64,000 nt of DNA from Actinacidiphila acididurans (lineage in GTDB: Bacteria; Actinomycetota; Actinomycetes; Streptomycetales; Streptomycetaceae), in NCBI RefSeq assembly GCF_016918855.1, contig NZ_JADKYB010000031.1, positions 1 through 64,000 on the forward strand, in the 5' to 3' direction. Positions 1 through 8,745 of the stretch are shown piece by piece (the stretch's first letter is position 1; each line of letters begins with the position of its first letter). The translations under genes were made by a program, and so were the position numbers. The notes beneath the pieces are model-generated. The model was given only the letters and a program-made list of their open reading frames with translations, ran no database searches and was not told where the DNA came from.

Positions 1-324
1 CAACCGCTTTCCCGACAGGGCCGCCCCAGGCAGCCGACACCGTTCCACCACACGCACTGTTCAATCCAAAGCGAACACTGCGAACACTCGGGAGTGTACG
101 CGTTCCATCAAACACCCCACAACCAGACAGCCACACCACGCGCCTCACGGGGCATCAAGACAGTCCGGCATCAGGAACCCGCAGGCGAGAGCACAGTTGA
201 CGGGCCGACAGCAGAGGGCCGATGGGGTACCGGGCCGACGATCATCGGCCACGGACGTCGCCGGCAACCGCGTCGGCGGCATGGGCTCACCTACTACGAC
301 ACACCGGATCGCCGAAATTCACCG
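1..324. other. No gene supported at the left edge
   Basis: I find no convincing coding frame, RNA or repeat here. The plus-strand frames crossing this stretch are arginine/glycine-rich shadows of the minus-strand flavin reductase that ends at 325. It is probably the 3-prime flank of that gene. Confidence 0.5.
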
Positions 325-957
325 CTACGCGAGCGGGGCGGGCGGAAGACCGTAGGCGCCGCGGTAGAAGACAAGGGGGCGGCGGCTGTCGTCGCAGGCC
401 AGGGCTCGTACCTCGGCGACGACGAGGGTGTGGTCACCGCCGTCGTACTCGGCCCACAGCACGCAGTCGGCCCAGGCCGCGGCCCCGTCCAGGACGGGCG
501 CGCCGGACGGGGCGGGCGTCCAGGGCACCGCGGCGAATTTGTCCGCTCCCGAACGGCCGAAGCCGCGGCCGTGGGACTCCTGGTCCTCGGCGAGCACGTT
601 CACGCACAGCGAGGCGGCCTGGCGGATACGTGGCCAGGTGGTGGAGGTACGGGCCGGGCTGAAGCTGACCAGCGGCGGGTCCAGGGAGAGCGAGGCGAAG
701 GACTGGCAGGTGAAGCCGAGGGGCCCGTCCGGGCCCAGGGCGGTGATCACGACCAGGCCGGAACAGAAGTGGCCCATCACCCTGCGCATGTCGTCCCCGG
801 TCACGGCGGCGTCCCGGCCGGAGCCGGGGACAGCCGCTGACGGCGCCGGCCCGGACGGCAGGCTGCGCGGCGCGAGGGATTCCTGCGCCTGCGGTACGGC
901 AGACGCCACCGGCACGGAGGACGCCTGCGCTGCGGCGGGCGTCGTGGGCGAGGACAT
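325..957 (-). CDS. Flavin reductase (HpaC/flavin_red family)
   Basis: A 210-residue protein of the flavin_red superfamily. The first 50 or so residues are an Ala/Pro/Ser-rich extension. The flavin-binding core follows, with FCSGLVVITAL near residue 64, then GFTCQSFASLSLDPPLVSF near residue 80, and GRSGADKFA further on. Family members reduce FMN or FAD with NAD(P)H and hand it to a partner monooxygenase. The divergent gene at 1232 encodes just such a flavin-dependent monooxygenase, so a two-component pair is likely. I kept the ATG at 957 because a TAGCCT -10 ends six bases upstream, which suggests a leaderless mRNA. An internal GTG just before the core is a possible alternative start. Confidence 0.85.
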   Translation of the reverse strand: MSSPTTPAAAQASSVPVASAVPQAQESLAPRSLPSGPAPSAAVPGSGRDAAVTGDDMRRVMGHFCSGLVVITALGPDGPLGFTCQSFASLSLDPPLVSFSPARTSTTWPRIRQAASLCVNVLAEDQESHGRGFGRSGADKFAAVPWTPAPSGAPVLDGAAAWADCVLWAEYDGGDHTLVVAEVRALACDDSRRPLVFYRGAYGLPPAPLA

Positions 958-963
958 GAACCG

Positions 964-996
964 AGGCTAGGAACGGACCCCCGCGTGCCACTATCC
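964..996 (-). promoter_or_regulatory. Promoter and GGATAG box of the flavin reductase gene
   Basis: Read on the minus strand, a GGATAG box (991-996) lies 21 nt before a TAGCCT -10 (964-969). The start codon at 957 is six bases beyond, so transcription should begin at or beside the ATG. The same box and spacing recur at 1132-1164, 4029-4060 and 6388-6419. The box sits over the expected -35 position, so it is probably the activator site of the local AraC protein. That assignment is inference. Confidence 0.6.
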
Positions 997-1131
997 GATG
1001 GCCGACGCCCACCGGCCGCGGAACGTCGTACCGCCTACGTACCACCGCGCCGACCTCACCGGCACGGAAAGCATGCGGCGTACGCCCCGCCGTCCGGACC
1101 GGCCCTGCGCGGACGTCCCGCGTCGTCCACC

Positions 1132-1164
1132 GGATAGTCCGCCGGATTCGCCCGCCCCTACCGT
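1132..1164 (+). promoter_or_regulatory. Promoter and GGATAG box of the LLM monooxygenase gene
   Basis: GGATAG at 1132-1137 is followed after 21 nt by TACCGT at 1159-1164. The predicted transcript has a leader of about 60 nt and reaches the GGAGGA ribosome site ahead of the GTG at 1232. This is the plus-strand member of the four-site set in this catabolic cluster. Confidence 0.55.
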
Positions 1165-1231
1165 GCTGACACCGTTTCCGCCGGCATGGCCGCGGAGGGG
1201 CATCCGCAGGCGACATGGACGGAGGACTGCC

Positions 1232-2371
1232 GTGACCCATCCGGTGCACGAGGCCGAGGGGCTCCTGGGGAAGACGAAGAACCTCAAGGAGAACCCGCTG
1301 TTCAACGACCAGAAGTTCAAGTTGGGGGTCTTCTCGGCGAATTGCAGCGGCGGACTCGTCATGAGCGACGCGCCGACGAATTTCCGCGTCACCTGGGACC
1401 AGCAGTTGCGGATCGCGCGCACCGCGGACCGGCTCGGGCTGGAGGCGATGGTCCCGGTGGGCCGCTGGATCGGCTTCGGCGGCGACACCAACTTCAACGG
1501 CGTCTGCTTCGAGACGTACACCTGGGCGGCCGGGCTGGCACAGGCGACCGAGAACATCGGGATCTTCACCACCACCCATCTGCCCACCGTGCACCCGGTG
1601 GCGGGGGCGAAGATGGCCGCGACCGTCGACCACATCTCCGGTGGGCGGTTCGGGATGAACCTGGTGATGGGCTGGTTCACGCCGGAGATGGAGCTGTTCG
1701 GCGGGCGGCAGTTGGAGCACGACGAGCGCTACGCCTACGGCCAGGAGTGGCTGGACTTCGCCGAAAAGCTCTGGAACGAGCCGGACAGCTTCGACTTCCA
1801 GGGCACGTTCTTCCAGGCGAAGGGCGCGAGTTCGTACCCCAAGCCGGTGCTGGACCCGCGCCCGGCGCTCATCAACGCCGGCGCCTCCCCGGCCGGGCAG
1901 GAGTTCTCCGCGCGCAACGTCGACGTCAACCTGATCGCGCTGCCCGTGGAGGAGGTCCCCGGCTACGTCAAGCGGATCAAGGGCCTGGCCCACACGAAGT
2001 ACGAGCGCGACATCGACGTGTGGACGTACTGCCTGGTGATCTGCCGGGAGACGGAGAAGGAGGCGAAGGCGGCCTACCGGGCGATCATCGACGCCGGTGA
2101 CTGGCCCGGGGCGCGCAACATCATGGAGGTGCTGGGCGTGCAGAGCCAGTCCTTCGGCAGCCAGATCGACAAGTTCCAGGAGCGGTTCATCGCCGGCTGG
2201 GGCGGGCCGACCCTCATGGGCACCCCCGAGCAGGTGACCGAGCAGTTCGCGGAGCTCAGCGAGGCGGGCATGAGCGGGGCCGTCTTCGGTTTCCTCGACT
2301 ACGCCGACGAACTGGCCCAGTTCGGCGCGGAGGTGCTTCCGCTGATGCGCAAGCACGGCCTGCGGCACTGA
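1232..2371 (+). CDS. LLM-class flavin-dependent monooxygenase, SfnG/RutA-like
   Basis: A 379-residue bacterial luciferase-like (TIM barrel) enzyme. The landmarks WIGFGGDTNFNG, TWAAGLAQAT, the ATVDHISGGRFGMNLVMGW block and a central HDERYAYGQEWLDFAEKLW stretch resemble dimethylsulfone monooxygenase (SfnG) and pyrimidine oxygenase (RutA) from memory. Such enzymes use FMNH2 and O2, and the divergent flavin reductase would supply FMNH2. The open frame extends back to 998, but GTG 1232 has a GGAGGA site six bases upstream and homology begins just after it. The substrate is unknown. Neighbouring CoA-transferase and lyase genes suggest oxidation of a small branched compound. Confidence 0.85.
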   Translation: MTHPVHEAEGLLGKTKNLKENPLFNDQKFKLGVFSANCSGGLVMSDAPTNFRVTWDQQLRIARTADRLGLEAMVPVGRWIGFGGDTNFNGVCFETYTWAAGLAQATENIGIFTTTHLPTVHPVAGAKMAATVDHISGGRFGMNLVMGWFTPEMELFGGRQLEHDERYAYGQEWLDFAEKLWNEPDSFDFQGTFFQAKGASSYPKPVLDPRPALINAGASPAGQEFSARNVDVNLIALPVEEVPGYVKRIKGLAHTKYERDIDVWTYCLVICRETEKEAKAAYRAIIDAGDWPGARNIMEVLGVQSQSFGSQIDKFQERFIAGWGGPTLMGTPEQVTEQFAELSEAGMSGAVFGFLDYADELAQFGAEVLPLMRKHGLRH

Positions 2372-2487
2372 GGTCGTCCACGCGCCACCCGTACGATCCC
2401 ACGAGCGCCCGGCCGCAGCGACGGCCGGGCGCTGTCGCGTCACGTCATGCGTGACGTCGACGGGGGCCCGGGCTCCGGCAAAGAGCC

Positions 2488-3966
2488 TCAGCCCAGCGTG
2501 AAGGGATCCCTCGTCCCCCCGGTCAGCTCCACCCACACCGACTTGGTCTCGGTGTACTCGTCGATCGCGGCGGCGCCGTTCTCCCGGCCCATCCCCGAGT
2601 CTCCAAAGCCGCCGAAGGGCACGCTCGGCGCCACCACCCGGTAGGCGTTGACCCACACGGTGCCGGCCCGCAGCCGCGCCGCGACCCGGTGCGCGCGGTG
2701 CACGTCCTTGGTCCACACAGCCCCGGCCAGGCCGTACGGGGTGTCGTTGGCGAGCTCGAGCGCCTCGTCCTCGTCGGTGAAGGAGTAGGCGGCCAGTACC
2801 GGGCCGAACACCTCCTCGCGGACGACCGTCGACTGCGGGTTCACTCCGGTCAGCACCGTGGGCCGGACGAAGTAGCCGCCCAGGCCCGCGTCGGGACCGC
2901 CGCCGTACGCCACCGTGGCACCCTCGGCGCGGGCGGTGCGCAGGTAGTGCAGGACCTTGTCGTACTGCGGCCGGTTGGCGACCGGGCCCATCTCCGTCTC
3001 GGGGTCCTGCGGGTCGCCCAGCTTGATCCGGGCGGCCCGCTCGGCGACCAGCGTGGCGAGTTCGTCGTGCACCGAGGCGTGCACGACCAGCCGGGAGCCG
3101 GCCATGCAGGTCTGGCCGGCCGCGGCGAACACGCCCGCGACCACGCCGTTGGCGGCGGCCTCCAGGTCCGCGTCGGGGAAGACGATCTGCGCGGATTTGC
3201 CGCCGAGTTCGAGGGTGACGGGGTTGAGGTTGCGGGCGGCGGCCAGGGCCACGGCGCGCCCGGTGGAGGTGGCGCCGGTGAACGCCACCTTGTCCACGCC
3301 GGGGTGGCCGGCCAGGGCGGCGCCGGTCTCGCGGGACAGGCCGGTCACCACGTTCACCACGCCGGGCGGGAAGCCGGCCTCCTCGAAGAGTTCGGCGAAG
3401 GCGAGTGTGGAGGCGGGGGCGTGCTCGGACGGTTTGACGACCGCAGTGCAGCCCGCGGCGAGGGCCGGCGCCAGCTTCCAGGTGAGCAGCAGGAGCGGGG
3501 AGTTCCACGGGGTGATCATCGCGACCACGCCGACCGGTTCGCGCCGGGTGTAGACGAGGTAGTCCGGGTTGGGCACCGGGATCTGCCGGCCCTCGATCTT
3601 GTCGGCGAGCCCGGCGTAGTACGTGTACCAGCCGGCCAGGCCGGTCATCTGCCCGATCATCTCCCGGTACAGCTTGCCCGAGTCGTTGACCTCCAGCCGG
3701 GCCAGCCGTTCCGCGTTGTCCGCGATCAGCCCGGCGAGGCGGCGCAGCAGCGCGGCCCGGGCGAAGCCGGTCAGCGAGCCCCACTCCCCCGCCAGGGCGG
3801 ACCGAGCCGCCGCGACCGCGGCATCGACGTCCTGCGGTCCGGCGTCGGGCACGAGCGCCCAGGTCCGGCCGGTGTACGGATTCTGCGAGGCGAACGTCCG
3901 CCCCGAGATCGCGTCCACCGCCTTGCCCCCGATGACCATCCGGAACTCTTCCCGATCAGCCGTCAT
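2488..3966 (-). CDS. Aldehyde dehydrogenase (NAD(P)-dependent)
   Basis: A 492-residue ALDH superfamily protein of standard length. Asn155 lies in TPWNSP, the base Glu253 in TLELGGKS and the nucleophile Cys287 in GQTCMAG, so the active site is complete. The ATG at 3966 has a strong GAGGAGGG site upstream. A GGATAG-type promoter sits about 65-95 bases upstream, so it can be transcribed separately from the lyase gene behind it. It probably oxidises an aldehyde made by the monooxygenase step to the acid that the CoA transferase would activate. That order is inference. Confidence 0.9.
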   Translation of the reverse strand: MTADREEFRMVIGGKAVDAISGRTFASQNPYTGRTWALVPDAGPQDVDAAVAAARSALAGEWGSLTGFARAALLRRLAGLIADNAERLARLEVNDSGKLYREMIGQMTGLAGWYTYYAGLADKIEGRQIPVPNPDYLVYTRREPVGVVAMITPWNSPLLLLTWKLAPALAAGCTAVVKPSEHAPASTLAFAELFEEAGFPPGVVNVVTGLSRETGAALAGHPGVDKVAFTGATSTGRAVALAAARNLNPVTLELGGKSAQIVFPDADLEAAANGVVAGVFAAAGQTCMAGSRLVVHASVHDELATLVAERAARIKLGDPQDPETEMGPVANRPQYDKVLHYLRTARAEGATVAYGGGPDAGLGGYFVRPTVLTGVNPQSTVVREEVFGPVLAAYSFTDEDEALELANDTPYGLAGAVWTKDVHRAHRVAARLRAGTVWVNAYRVVAPSVPFGGFGDSGMGRENGAAAIDEYTETKSVWVELTGGTRDPFTLG

Positions 3967-4028
3967 GCGACCGTTCCCTCCTCGACGTCTGCGATGCCGC
4001 GGCCACGACGCTCGGCCCCGGGCACCGG

Positions 4029-4060
4029 ACGCTAGGAGCCCGCGCACCGCACGGCTATCC
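4029..4060 (-). promoter_or_regulatory. Promoter and GGATAG box of the aldehyde dehydrogenase gene
   Basis: Read on the minus strand, GGATAG (4055-4060) precedes TAGCGT (4029-4034) by 20 nt, giving a leader of roughly 55 nt before the ATG at 3966. It matches the other three sites of the cluster in sequence and spacing. Confidence 0.55.
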
Positions 4061-4120
4061 GGTTTCGGCCGCGGGCATCCCCGGGGCGACCCCGGGACGG
4101 CTCCGGCCCGTTCGCGCCGC

Positions 4121-5044
4121 TCAGCCCTGCGGGCCCAGGGGGCGGGAGCGGCCGCCGGCGCGGTAGACGTTGCTGGTGGTGAGGGGGCGGCCGAGCGCGC
4201 GTTCGGCGACGGCGGCCGCCGCCAGGACCCGGTCGAGGTCGAGGCCGGTGGAGACACCGGACTCCTCCAGCAGGTAGACGACGTCCTCGGTGGCGATGTT
4301 GCCGGTCGCCCCGGGGGCGAAGGGGCAGCCGCCGAGTCCGCCGACGGAGGCGTCGATCCGGGTGACGCCGATCTGCGCCGCGGCCAGCACGCAGGCCAGG
4401 CCCGAGCCGCGGGTGTTGTGGAAGTGCACGCCGACGTCGATACCCGGGCACGCGGCCCGTACGGCCTCGACCAGCGCCACCACGCGGGCCGGCACGGTGG
4501 TGCCGATGGTGTCGCCGAGGCAGAGCCGGTCCGCGCCGAGGGCGACGGCGCGGCGGGCGATGTCCACCACGCGGTCGGCCGGGGTGCGGCCGTCGAAGGG
4601 GCAGTCCCAGGCCACGGCGATGATCACCTCGCACTCGCCGCCGGCGCCGTGTGCCAGGGCGGCGATGTCGGCCACCGCCGCGACCGCCTGGTCCGTACCG
4701 CGGCGGGCGTTGGCCAGGCTATGGCTCTCGGAGGCAGAGACCACGTACTCCAGGTTCGGCATTCCGGCCGCGACGGCACGCCGTGCCCCGCCGGTGCCGG
4801 CGACCAGGGCGGAGAAGTGCACGCCGGGCCACCGCTCGAGCTCGCCGGCCAGCTCCTCCGCGTCCGCCAGCGCGGGCACGGCCTTCGGCGACACGAAGGA
4901 GGTGGCCTCGACACGGCGCACGCCGGTGGCGACCACGGCCTCCAGCAGCTCGAGCTTGGCCCGCAGCGGGATCGGCTGCTCCAGTTGCAGGCCGTCGCGC
5001 AGCCCGACCTCGCGCAGTTCGACGGACGGCGGCAGGTAGGGCAT
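4121..5044 (-). CDS. Hydroxymethylglutaryl-CoA lyase family protein
   Basis: A 307-residue TIM-barrel lyase of the HMGL-like family, which cleaves 3-hydroxy-3-methylacyl-CoA thioesters, classically HMG-CoA to acetoacetate and acetyl-CoA. The family landmarks are present: RDGLQ at 16-20 with the metal ligand Asp17, HFH at 207-209, the flexible-loop Cys240 in GGLGGCPFAPGATGN, and Asn249. It lies 85 bases after the CoA transferase gene and probably shares its transcript. The pair fits activation of a 3-hydroxy acid to its CoA ester followed by retro-aldol cleavage. Related citramalyl-CoA or short-chain lyases cannot be excluded. Confidence 0.85.
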   Translation of the reverse strand: MPYLPPSVELREVGLRDGLQLEQPIPLRAKLELLEAVVATGVRRVEATSFVSPKAVPALADAEELAGELERWPGVHFSALVAGTGGARRAVAAGMPNLEYVVSASESHSLANARRGTDQAVAAVADIAALAHGAGGECEVIIAVAWDCPFDGRTPADRVVDIARRAVALGADRLCLGDTIGTTVPARVVALVEAVRAACPGIDVGVHFHNTRGSGLACVLAAAQIGVTRIDASVGGLGGCPFAPGATGNIATEDVVYLLEESGVSTGLDLDRVLAAAAVAERALGRPLTTSNVYRAGGRSRPLGPQG

Positions 5045-5129
5045 GGCGGCTCCCCGGTGTCTTACGGACGGGACGGGACGGGCGGGCGGAAGGCAGGAGA
5101 CGGGTGCGGGCGCACGGAACGAACGTACG

Positions 5130-6380
5130 TCAGATGACGCCGGCTTCGGCGAGCCGAGCCATCTCGTCGGCGGGCAGGTGCAGCAGATCGCGGTAGACCT
5201 CGGTGTTGTGGCTGCCGGGCCGCGGCGGGCCGGCCCAGCGGACGGCGCCGGGGGTGGCGTCGAGCGCGGGCACGACGCCGGGGCCGAGCACGTCCGCGCC
5301 GATCCGCTCGTCGTGGTGCGGCACGAGCATGCCGCGGGCCCGGAACTGCGGGTCGGCGACCACGTCGGCGACCGTGCTGACCGGGCCGACGACCACGCCG
5401 GCGGCCTCCAGGATCGAGGTGAGCGTAGCGGCGTCGTGGCCGGCCGCCCATTGCGCGACGAGGGCGTCGACCTCGTCCTCGTTGCGGCCGCGGGCCAGGT
5501 GGGTGGAAAAGCGGGGGTCGTCGGCGAGTTCCGGGCGGCCCATGGCCGTGCACAGCCGCCGGAAGAGGGTGTCCTGGTTGGCGGCGATGACCATCCAGCG
5601 GCCGTCCGCGCTGCGGTAGAGGTTGGAGGGGGCGATGCCGGTCAGCCGGGTGCCCGAGGGCTCGCGGACCAGGCCGGTGCGGTCGTAGTCGGGGATCACC
5701 GACTCCAGGAGAGCCAGGCACGATTCGGCCAGCGAGACGTCGACAACCTGGCCGCGGCCGGCCCGCGGGCTCCCGGGGCGGTCGCGGGCGAGCAGCGCGG
5801 TGAGCACGCCCTGCGCGGCGAACATCCCGGCCAGCGAGTCGCCGACGGACAGCGCGGTACGCGGCGGGGGCCCGCCGGGGAATCCGTTGAGGTAGCGCAT
5901 GCCGCTGACGGCCTCGGCCACCGAGGCGTAGCCGGGGCGTTCGCGGTAGGGGCCGGTCTGGCCGTATCCGGAGACGCGGGCCAGCACCAGGCCGGGGTTG
6001 CGCGCGCTGAGCACGCCGTAGTCCAGGCCCCACTTCTCCAGGGTGCCGGGGCGGAAGCTCTCCACGACGGCGTCGGCGCTCTCCACCAGGCGCAGGAACA
6101 GTTCCCTGCCGCGATCGTGGCGCAGGTCGAGGGTGATGCAGCGCTTGTTGCGGGCGTGCACCGTCCAGAAGAAGCGGTGCCCGTCCTGCTCGGCCTGGCC
6201 CCACTCCCGCAGCGGGTCGGGGCGGTCGGGTGCCTCGATCTTGATGACGTCGGCGCCGTGGTCGGCCAGCAGTCTGCCGCAGAACGGCCCGGCTATCAGC
6301 GTGCCGAGTTCCAGCACCCGCAGGCCCGTGAGGGCGGGGGCGGGCGCGGTGTCGGTGTCACCGGCGGGGAGGGAAGGCAC
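5130..6380 (-). CDS. Family III (CaiB/BaiF) CoA transferase
   Basis: A 416-residue family III CoA transferase. The N-terminus GLRVLELGTLIAGPFCGRLL and ADVIKIEAP are typical, and Asp181 in VGDSLAGM aligns with the acyl-anhydride-forming aspartate of formyl-CoA transferase. These enzymes move CoA between carboxylic acids. One mammalian relative accepts glutarate and hydroxymethylglutarate, which would suit the lyase next door. The GTG start at 6380 lies seven bases from a TAGCAT -10, so the message is probably leaderless. It is the first gene of a minus-strand set with the lyase and the aldehyde dehydrogenase. Confidence 0.88.
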   Translation of the reverse strand: MPSLPAGDTDTAPAPALTGLRVLELGTLIAGPFCGRLLADHGADVIKIEAPDRPDPLREWGQAEQDGHRFFWTVHARNKRCITLDLRHDRGRELFLRLVESADAVVESFRPGTLEKWGLDYGVLSARNPGLVLARVSGYGQTGPYRERPGYASVAEAVSGMRYLNGFPGGPPPRTALSVGDSLAGMFAAQGVLTALLARDRPGSPRAGRGQVVDVSLAESCLALLESVIPDYDRTGLVREPSGTRLTGIAPSNLYRSADGRWMVIAANQDTLFRRLCTAMGRPELADDPRFSTHLARGRNEDEVDALVAQWAAGHDAATLTSILEAAGVVVGPVSTVADVVADPQFRARGMLVPHHDERIGADVLGPGVVPALDATPGAVRWAGPPRPGSHNTEVYRDLLHLPADEMARLAEAGVI

Positions 6381-6387
6381 GGCCTCG

Positions 6388-6419
6388 ATGCTAGGAACCG
6401 GCCGTGCGCCGGACTATCC
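6388..6419 (-). promoter_or_regulatory. Promoter and GGATAG box of the CoA transferase operon
   Basis: Read on the minus strand, GGATAG (6414-6419) lies 20 nt before TAGCAT (6388-6393), and the GTG start follows after seven bases. It is the cleanest of the four copies of this box. It lies between the operon and the divergent AraC gene. Confidence 0.6.
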
Positions 6420-6705
6420 GCCGGCGGACCGCGGGCTGTCCGCGAAGCGGCGGGCGGACCCGGGCGGCCTCGGCGGCGGCCGGTGCGAAGGGGCGGGTCC
6501 GGCGCGGGAACGGACCCGCCGAATGTCCTGAAGTCCGCGTGTACGTACTGTCGTTCGGCGGACAATGAGTGCCGGGGGCGGATGGTCCGGGCGCTGTTTT
6601 TCGGCCTAAAGTGACGCGTCCCTGTGCACGGAGCGGCCGGTCCCGCCGACACCGGTCCGCCGCCACGGTTTACGGCCACGGTTACGGATGCCGCGGGAGG
6701 CCGCG

Positions 6706-7707
6706 ATGACGCGCGACGGTGACGGGGGAACGCCGGACCGCTCCCCTGTGCTCAGCACGCACGACCGGGACGAGGCGCGCCGGTACATCACCGACGTGTA
6801 CATCCCGCACGACCTGGAGACCCGGGACGGACACCGGCTCGACTTCAAGCTGCGCTACCTGGTGTCCGAGCGGATCACCGTGGGCCATCTGGTGTACGGC
6901 GCGGACGCGGAGCTGATCGTGCCGTCCATGGTCACCTGTTACCACATGAACCTCACGCTGCACGGGCAGACGATGGTCGGCCAGAGCGGCGGGCGGGCGG
7001 CGACCCGGGCGGGCCGGAGCGGGGTGCTGTTCTCCCCCACCGACCCGTTCACGGTGCGGTGGAGCCCCGAGGCCGTGCAGTACGCGATCAAGATCCCGCG
7101 GCGGTCGCTGGAGACGCACCTGGCCCGGCTGATCCACCGTCAGGTCGAGGAACCGGTGTCGTTCGCCCTGGGCTTCGACCTGACCTCCGGTGCCGGCCAG
7201 TCGTTACTGGCGGCGGTGCACTTCCTGCGCAACGAACTGCTGCGGCCCGGCGGCATCTCCACCATGCCGATGGCCAGGGACCAGTTGGAGTCGCTGGTGC
7301 TGACCCAGGTGCTGCTGACGGTGCCGAACTCGTACAGCGACGTGCTGCGCGCCCCGGACCGCCCGGCCCGGCGCAGCAAGATCCGCGCGGCCATCGAGCT
7401 GATCGAGGAACGCCCCGACTCCGGCCTGTCGCCGGCGGATCTGGCGGAAAGCGTCGGATGCACCGCGCGGGCCCTGCAGCGCGGTTTCCGCGAGGCCGTC
7501 GGCATGTCCCCGATGGCCTACGTGCGGGCGGTGCGGCTGGAACGGGTGCACCAGGACCTGATCGCCGAGGCCGGCCGGTCCTCGGTCACCGACATCGCGA
7601 TGCGCTGGGGCTTCTTCCACCTCGGCCGATTCGCCCAGCAGTACCGGGACCGCTTCGGCGTCCTGCCCTCCGAAACCGCCCGCCGCGCGCGACTGCAGGG
7701 TGTCTGA
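6706..7707 (+). CDS. AraC-family transcriptional regulator
   Basis: A 333-residue protein with an N-terminal AraC-binding-like (cupin) sensor region and a C-terminal double helix-turn-helix. The DNA-binding part starts near KIRAAIELIEERPDSG, continues through LAESVGCTARALQRGFREAVG and ends with the second helix pair WGFFHLGRFAQQYRDRFGVLPSE. The layout is like NphR-type activators of flavin monooxygenase genes. I chose ATG 6706 because GGGAGG lies five bases upstream. The in-frame ATG at 6688 has no site. It is divergent from the CoA transferase operon, so it is the natural candidate to bind the four GGATAG boxes. Confidence 0.88.
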   Translation: MTRDGDGGTPDRSPVLSTHDRDEARRYITDVYIPHDLETRDGHRLDFKLRYLVSERITVGHLVYGADAELIVPSMVTCYHMNLTLHGQTMVGQSGGRAATRAGRSGVLFSPTDPFTVRWSPEAVQYAIKIPRRSLETHLARLIHRQVEEPVSFALGFDLTSGAGQSLLAAVHFLRNELLRPGGISTMPMARDQLESLVLTQVLLTVPNSYSDVLRAPDRPARRSKIRAAIELIEERPDSGLSPADLAESVGCTARALQRGFREAVGMSPMAYVRAVRLERVHQDLIAEAGRSSVTDIAMRWGFFHLGRFAQQYRDRFGVLPSETARRARLQGV

Positions 7708-7800
7708 ATCCGGCGCACACGGGGATACGGGCGCTGCGCCATCGGCGGGTGAACGGATCCGCGGGGGCGTGCCGGGGGCGGCTCGGGGCACGCTTCGGCC

Positions 7801-8745
7801 ATGGACGACACCTCTCACCAGGCCCCCCGGCGCGCTTTCGTCCTGGGCGGCGGCGGCGCCCTGGGCGCGCACGAGGTCGGCATGCTCAAGGCACTGTTCG
7901 CCTGCGGAGTGGGCCCCGATCTGGTCCTTGGTACGTCGGTGGGCGCGATCAACGGCGCGGCGGTCGCCGCCGAGCCGTCGCAGGCGGCCGTCGAGCGGCT
8001 GGTCGACCTGTGGACGGGGCTGGGCCGGGCGGGGGTGTTCACGGGGTCGCTCGTCGGGCGGCTGTCCACCGCCGTGCGCAGCGGCACCCACGTGTACACG
8101 GCGGCGCCGCTGCGGACCCTGCTCGACTCCCATCTGCCGGTCGCCGGCATCGAGGACCTGACACTGCCGTTCCAGTGCGTGGCGGCCAGCATCGAGCACG
8201 CGAAGGAGCACTGGTTCACGGCCGGACCGCTGGTGGAGGCGGTGCTGGCGTCCTGCGCGGTGCCCGGCCTGCTGCCGCCGGTCGAACTCGGCGGCGAGCA
8301 CTTCGTCGACGGCGGCCTGGTCAACAGCATCCCGGTCGGCCGCGCGGTCGCGCTCGGCGCACAGGAGGTCTACGTCCTCCAGGTGGGCCGGGTCGAGCAC
8401 CCGCTGCGGCCGCCCCGGCTGCCCTGGGAGGTGGCGATGGTGGCCTTCGAGATCGCCCGCCGGCACCGGTTCGCGCGGGACATGGCCGACCTGCCGCCGG
8501 GTGTGGCGGTGCACGTCCTGCCCAGCGGTTCGGCTCCGGCCGAGACCAGCGGGACGTGGAAGCAGTTGCGGCACCGGACCTTCGGGCAGACCGCCGACCG
8601 GATCGAACGCGCCTACGCGGCGTCCTCGCGCTACCTGGAGAAGGTCCTGGACTCCGCGGACAGTCGTACTTCGGGCAGCAGTGCCTCGGGCAGCACGTCG
8701 GGCAGCGGCTCCTCGGCAAGCGACTCCTCGGACGGCCGCAGATGA
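7801..8745 (+). CDS. Patatin-like phospholipase
   Basis: A 314-residue patatin-family lipid acyl hydrolase. The oxyanion motif LGGGGALG (15-22), the nucleophile Ser46 in GTSVG and the catalytic Asp170 in VDGG are all present, so a Ser-Asp dyad can form. The last 27 residues are a Ser/Gly-rich tail. There is no signal peptide, so it probably acts on the inner face of the membrane or in the cytosol. Its stop overlaps the start of the acyltransferase gene by four bases (ATGA). The pair may deacylate and reacylate phospholipids. Confidence 0.88.
   Translation: MDDTSHQAPRRAFVLGGGGALGAHEVGMLKALFACGVGPDLVLGTSVGAINGAAVAAEPSQAAVERLVDLWTGLGRAGVFTGSLVGRLSTAVRSGTHVYTAAPLRTLLDSHLPVAGIEDLTLPFQCVAASIEHAKEHWFTAGPLVEAVLASCAVPGLLPPVELGGEHFVDGGLVNSIPVGRAVALGAQEVYVLQVGRVEHPLRPPRLPWEVAMVAFEIARRHRFARDMADLPPGVAVHVLPSGSAPAETSGTWKQLRHRTFGQTADRIERAYAASSRYLEKVLDSADSRTSGSSASGSTSGSGSSASDSSDGRR

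Noticed and set aside
434..3784. A 1116-codon open frame on the minus strand
   Set aside because: It is a high-GC shadow frame across four real genes, with Arg/Gly/Pro-rich composition and no domain continuity.
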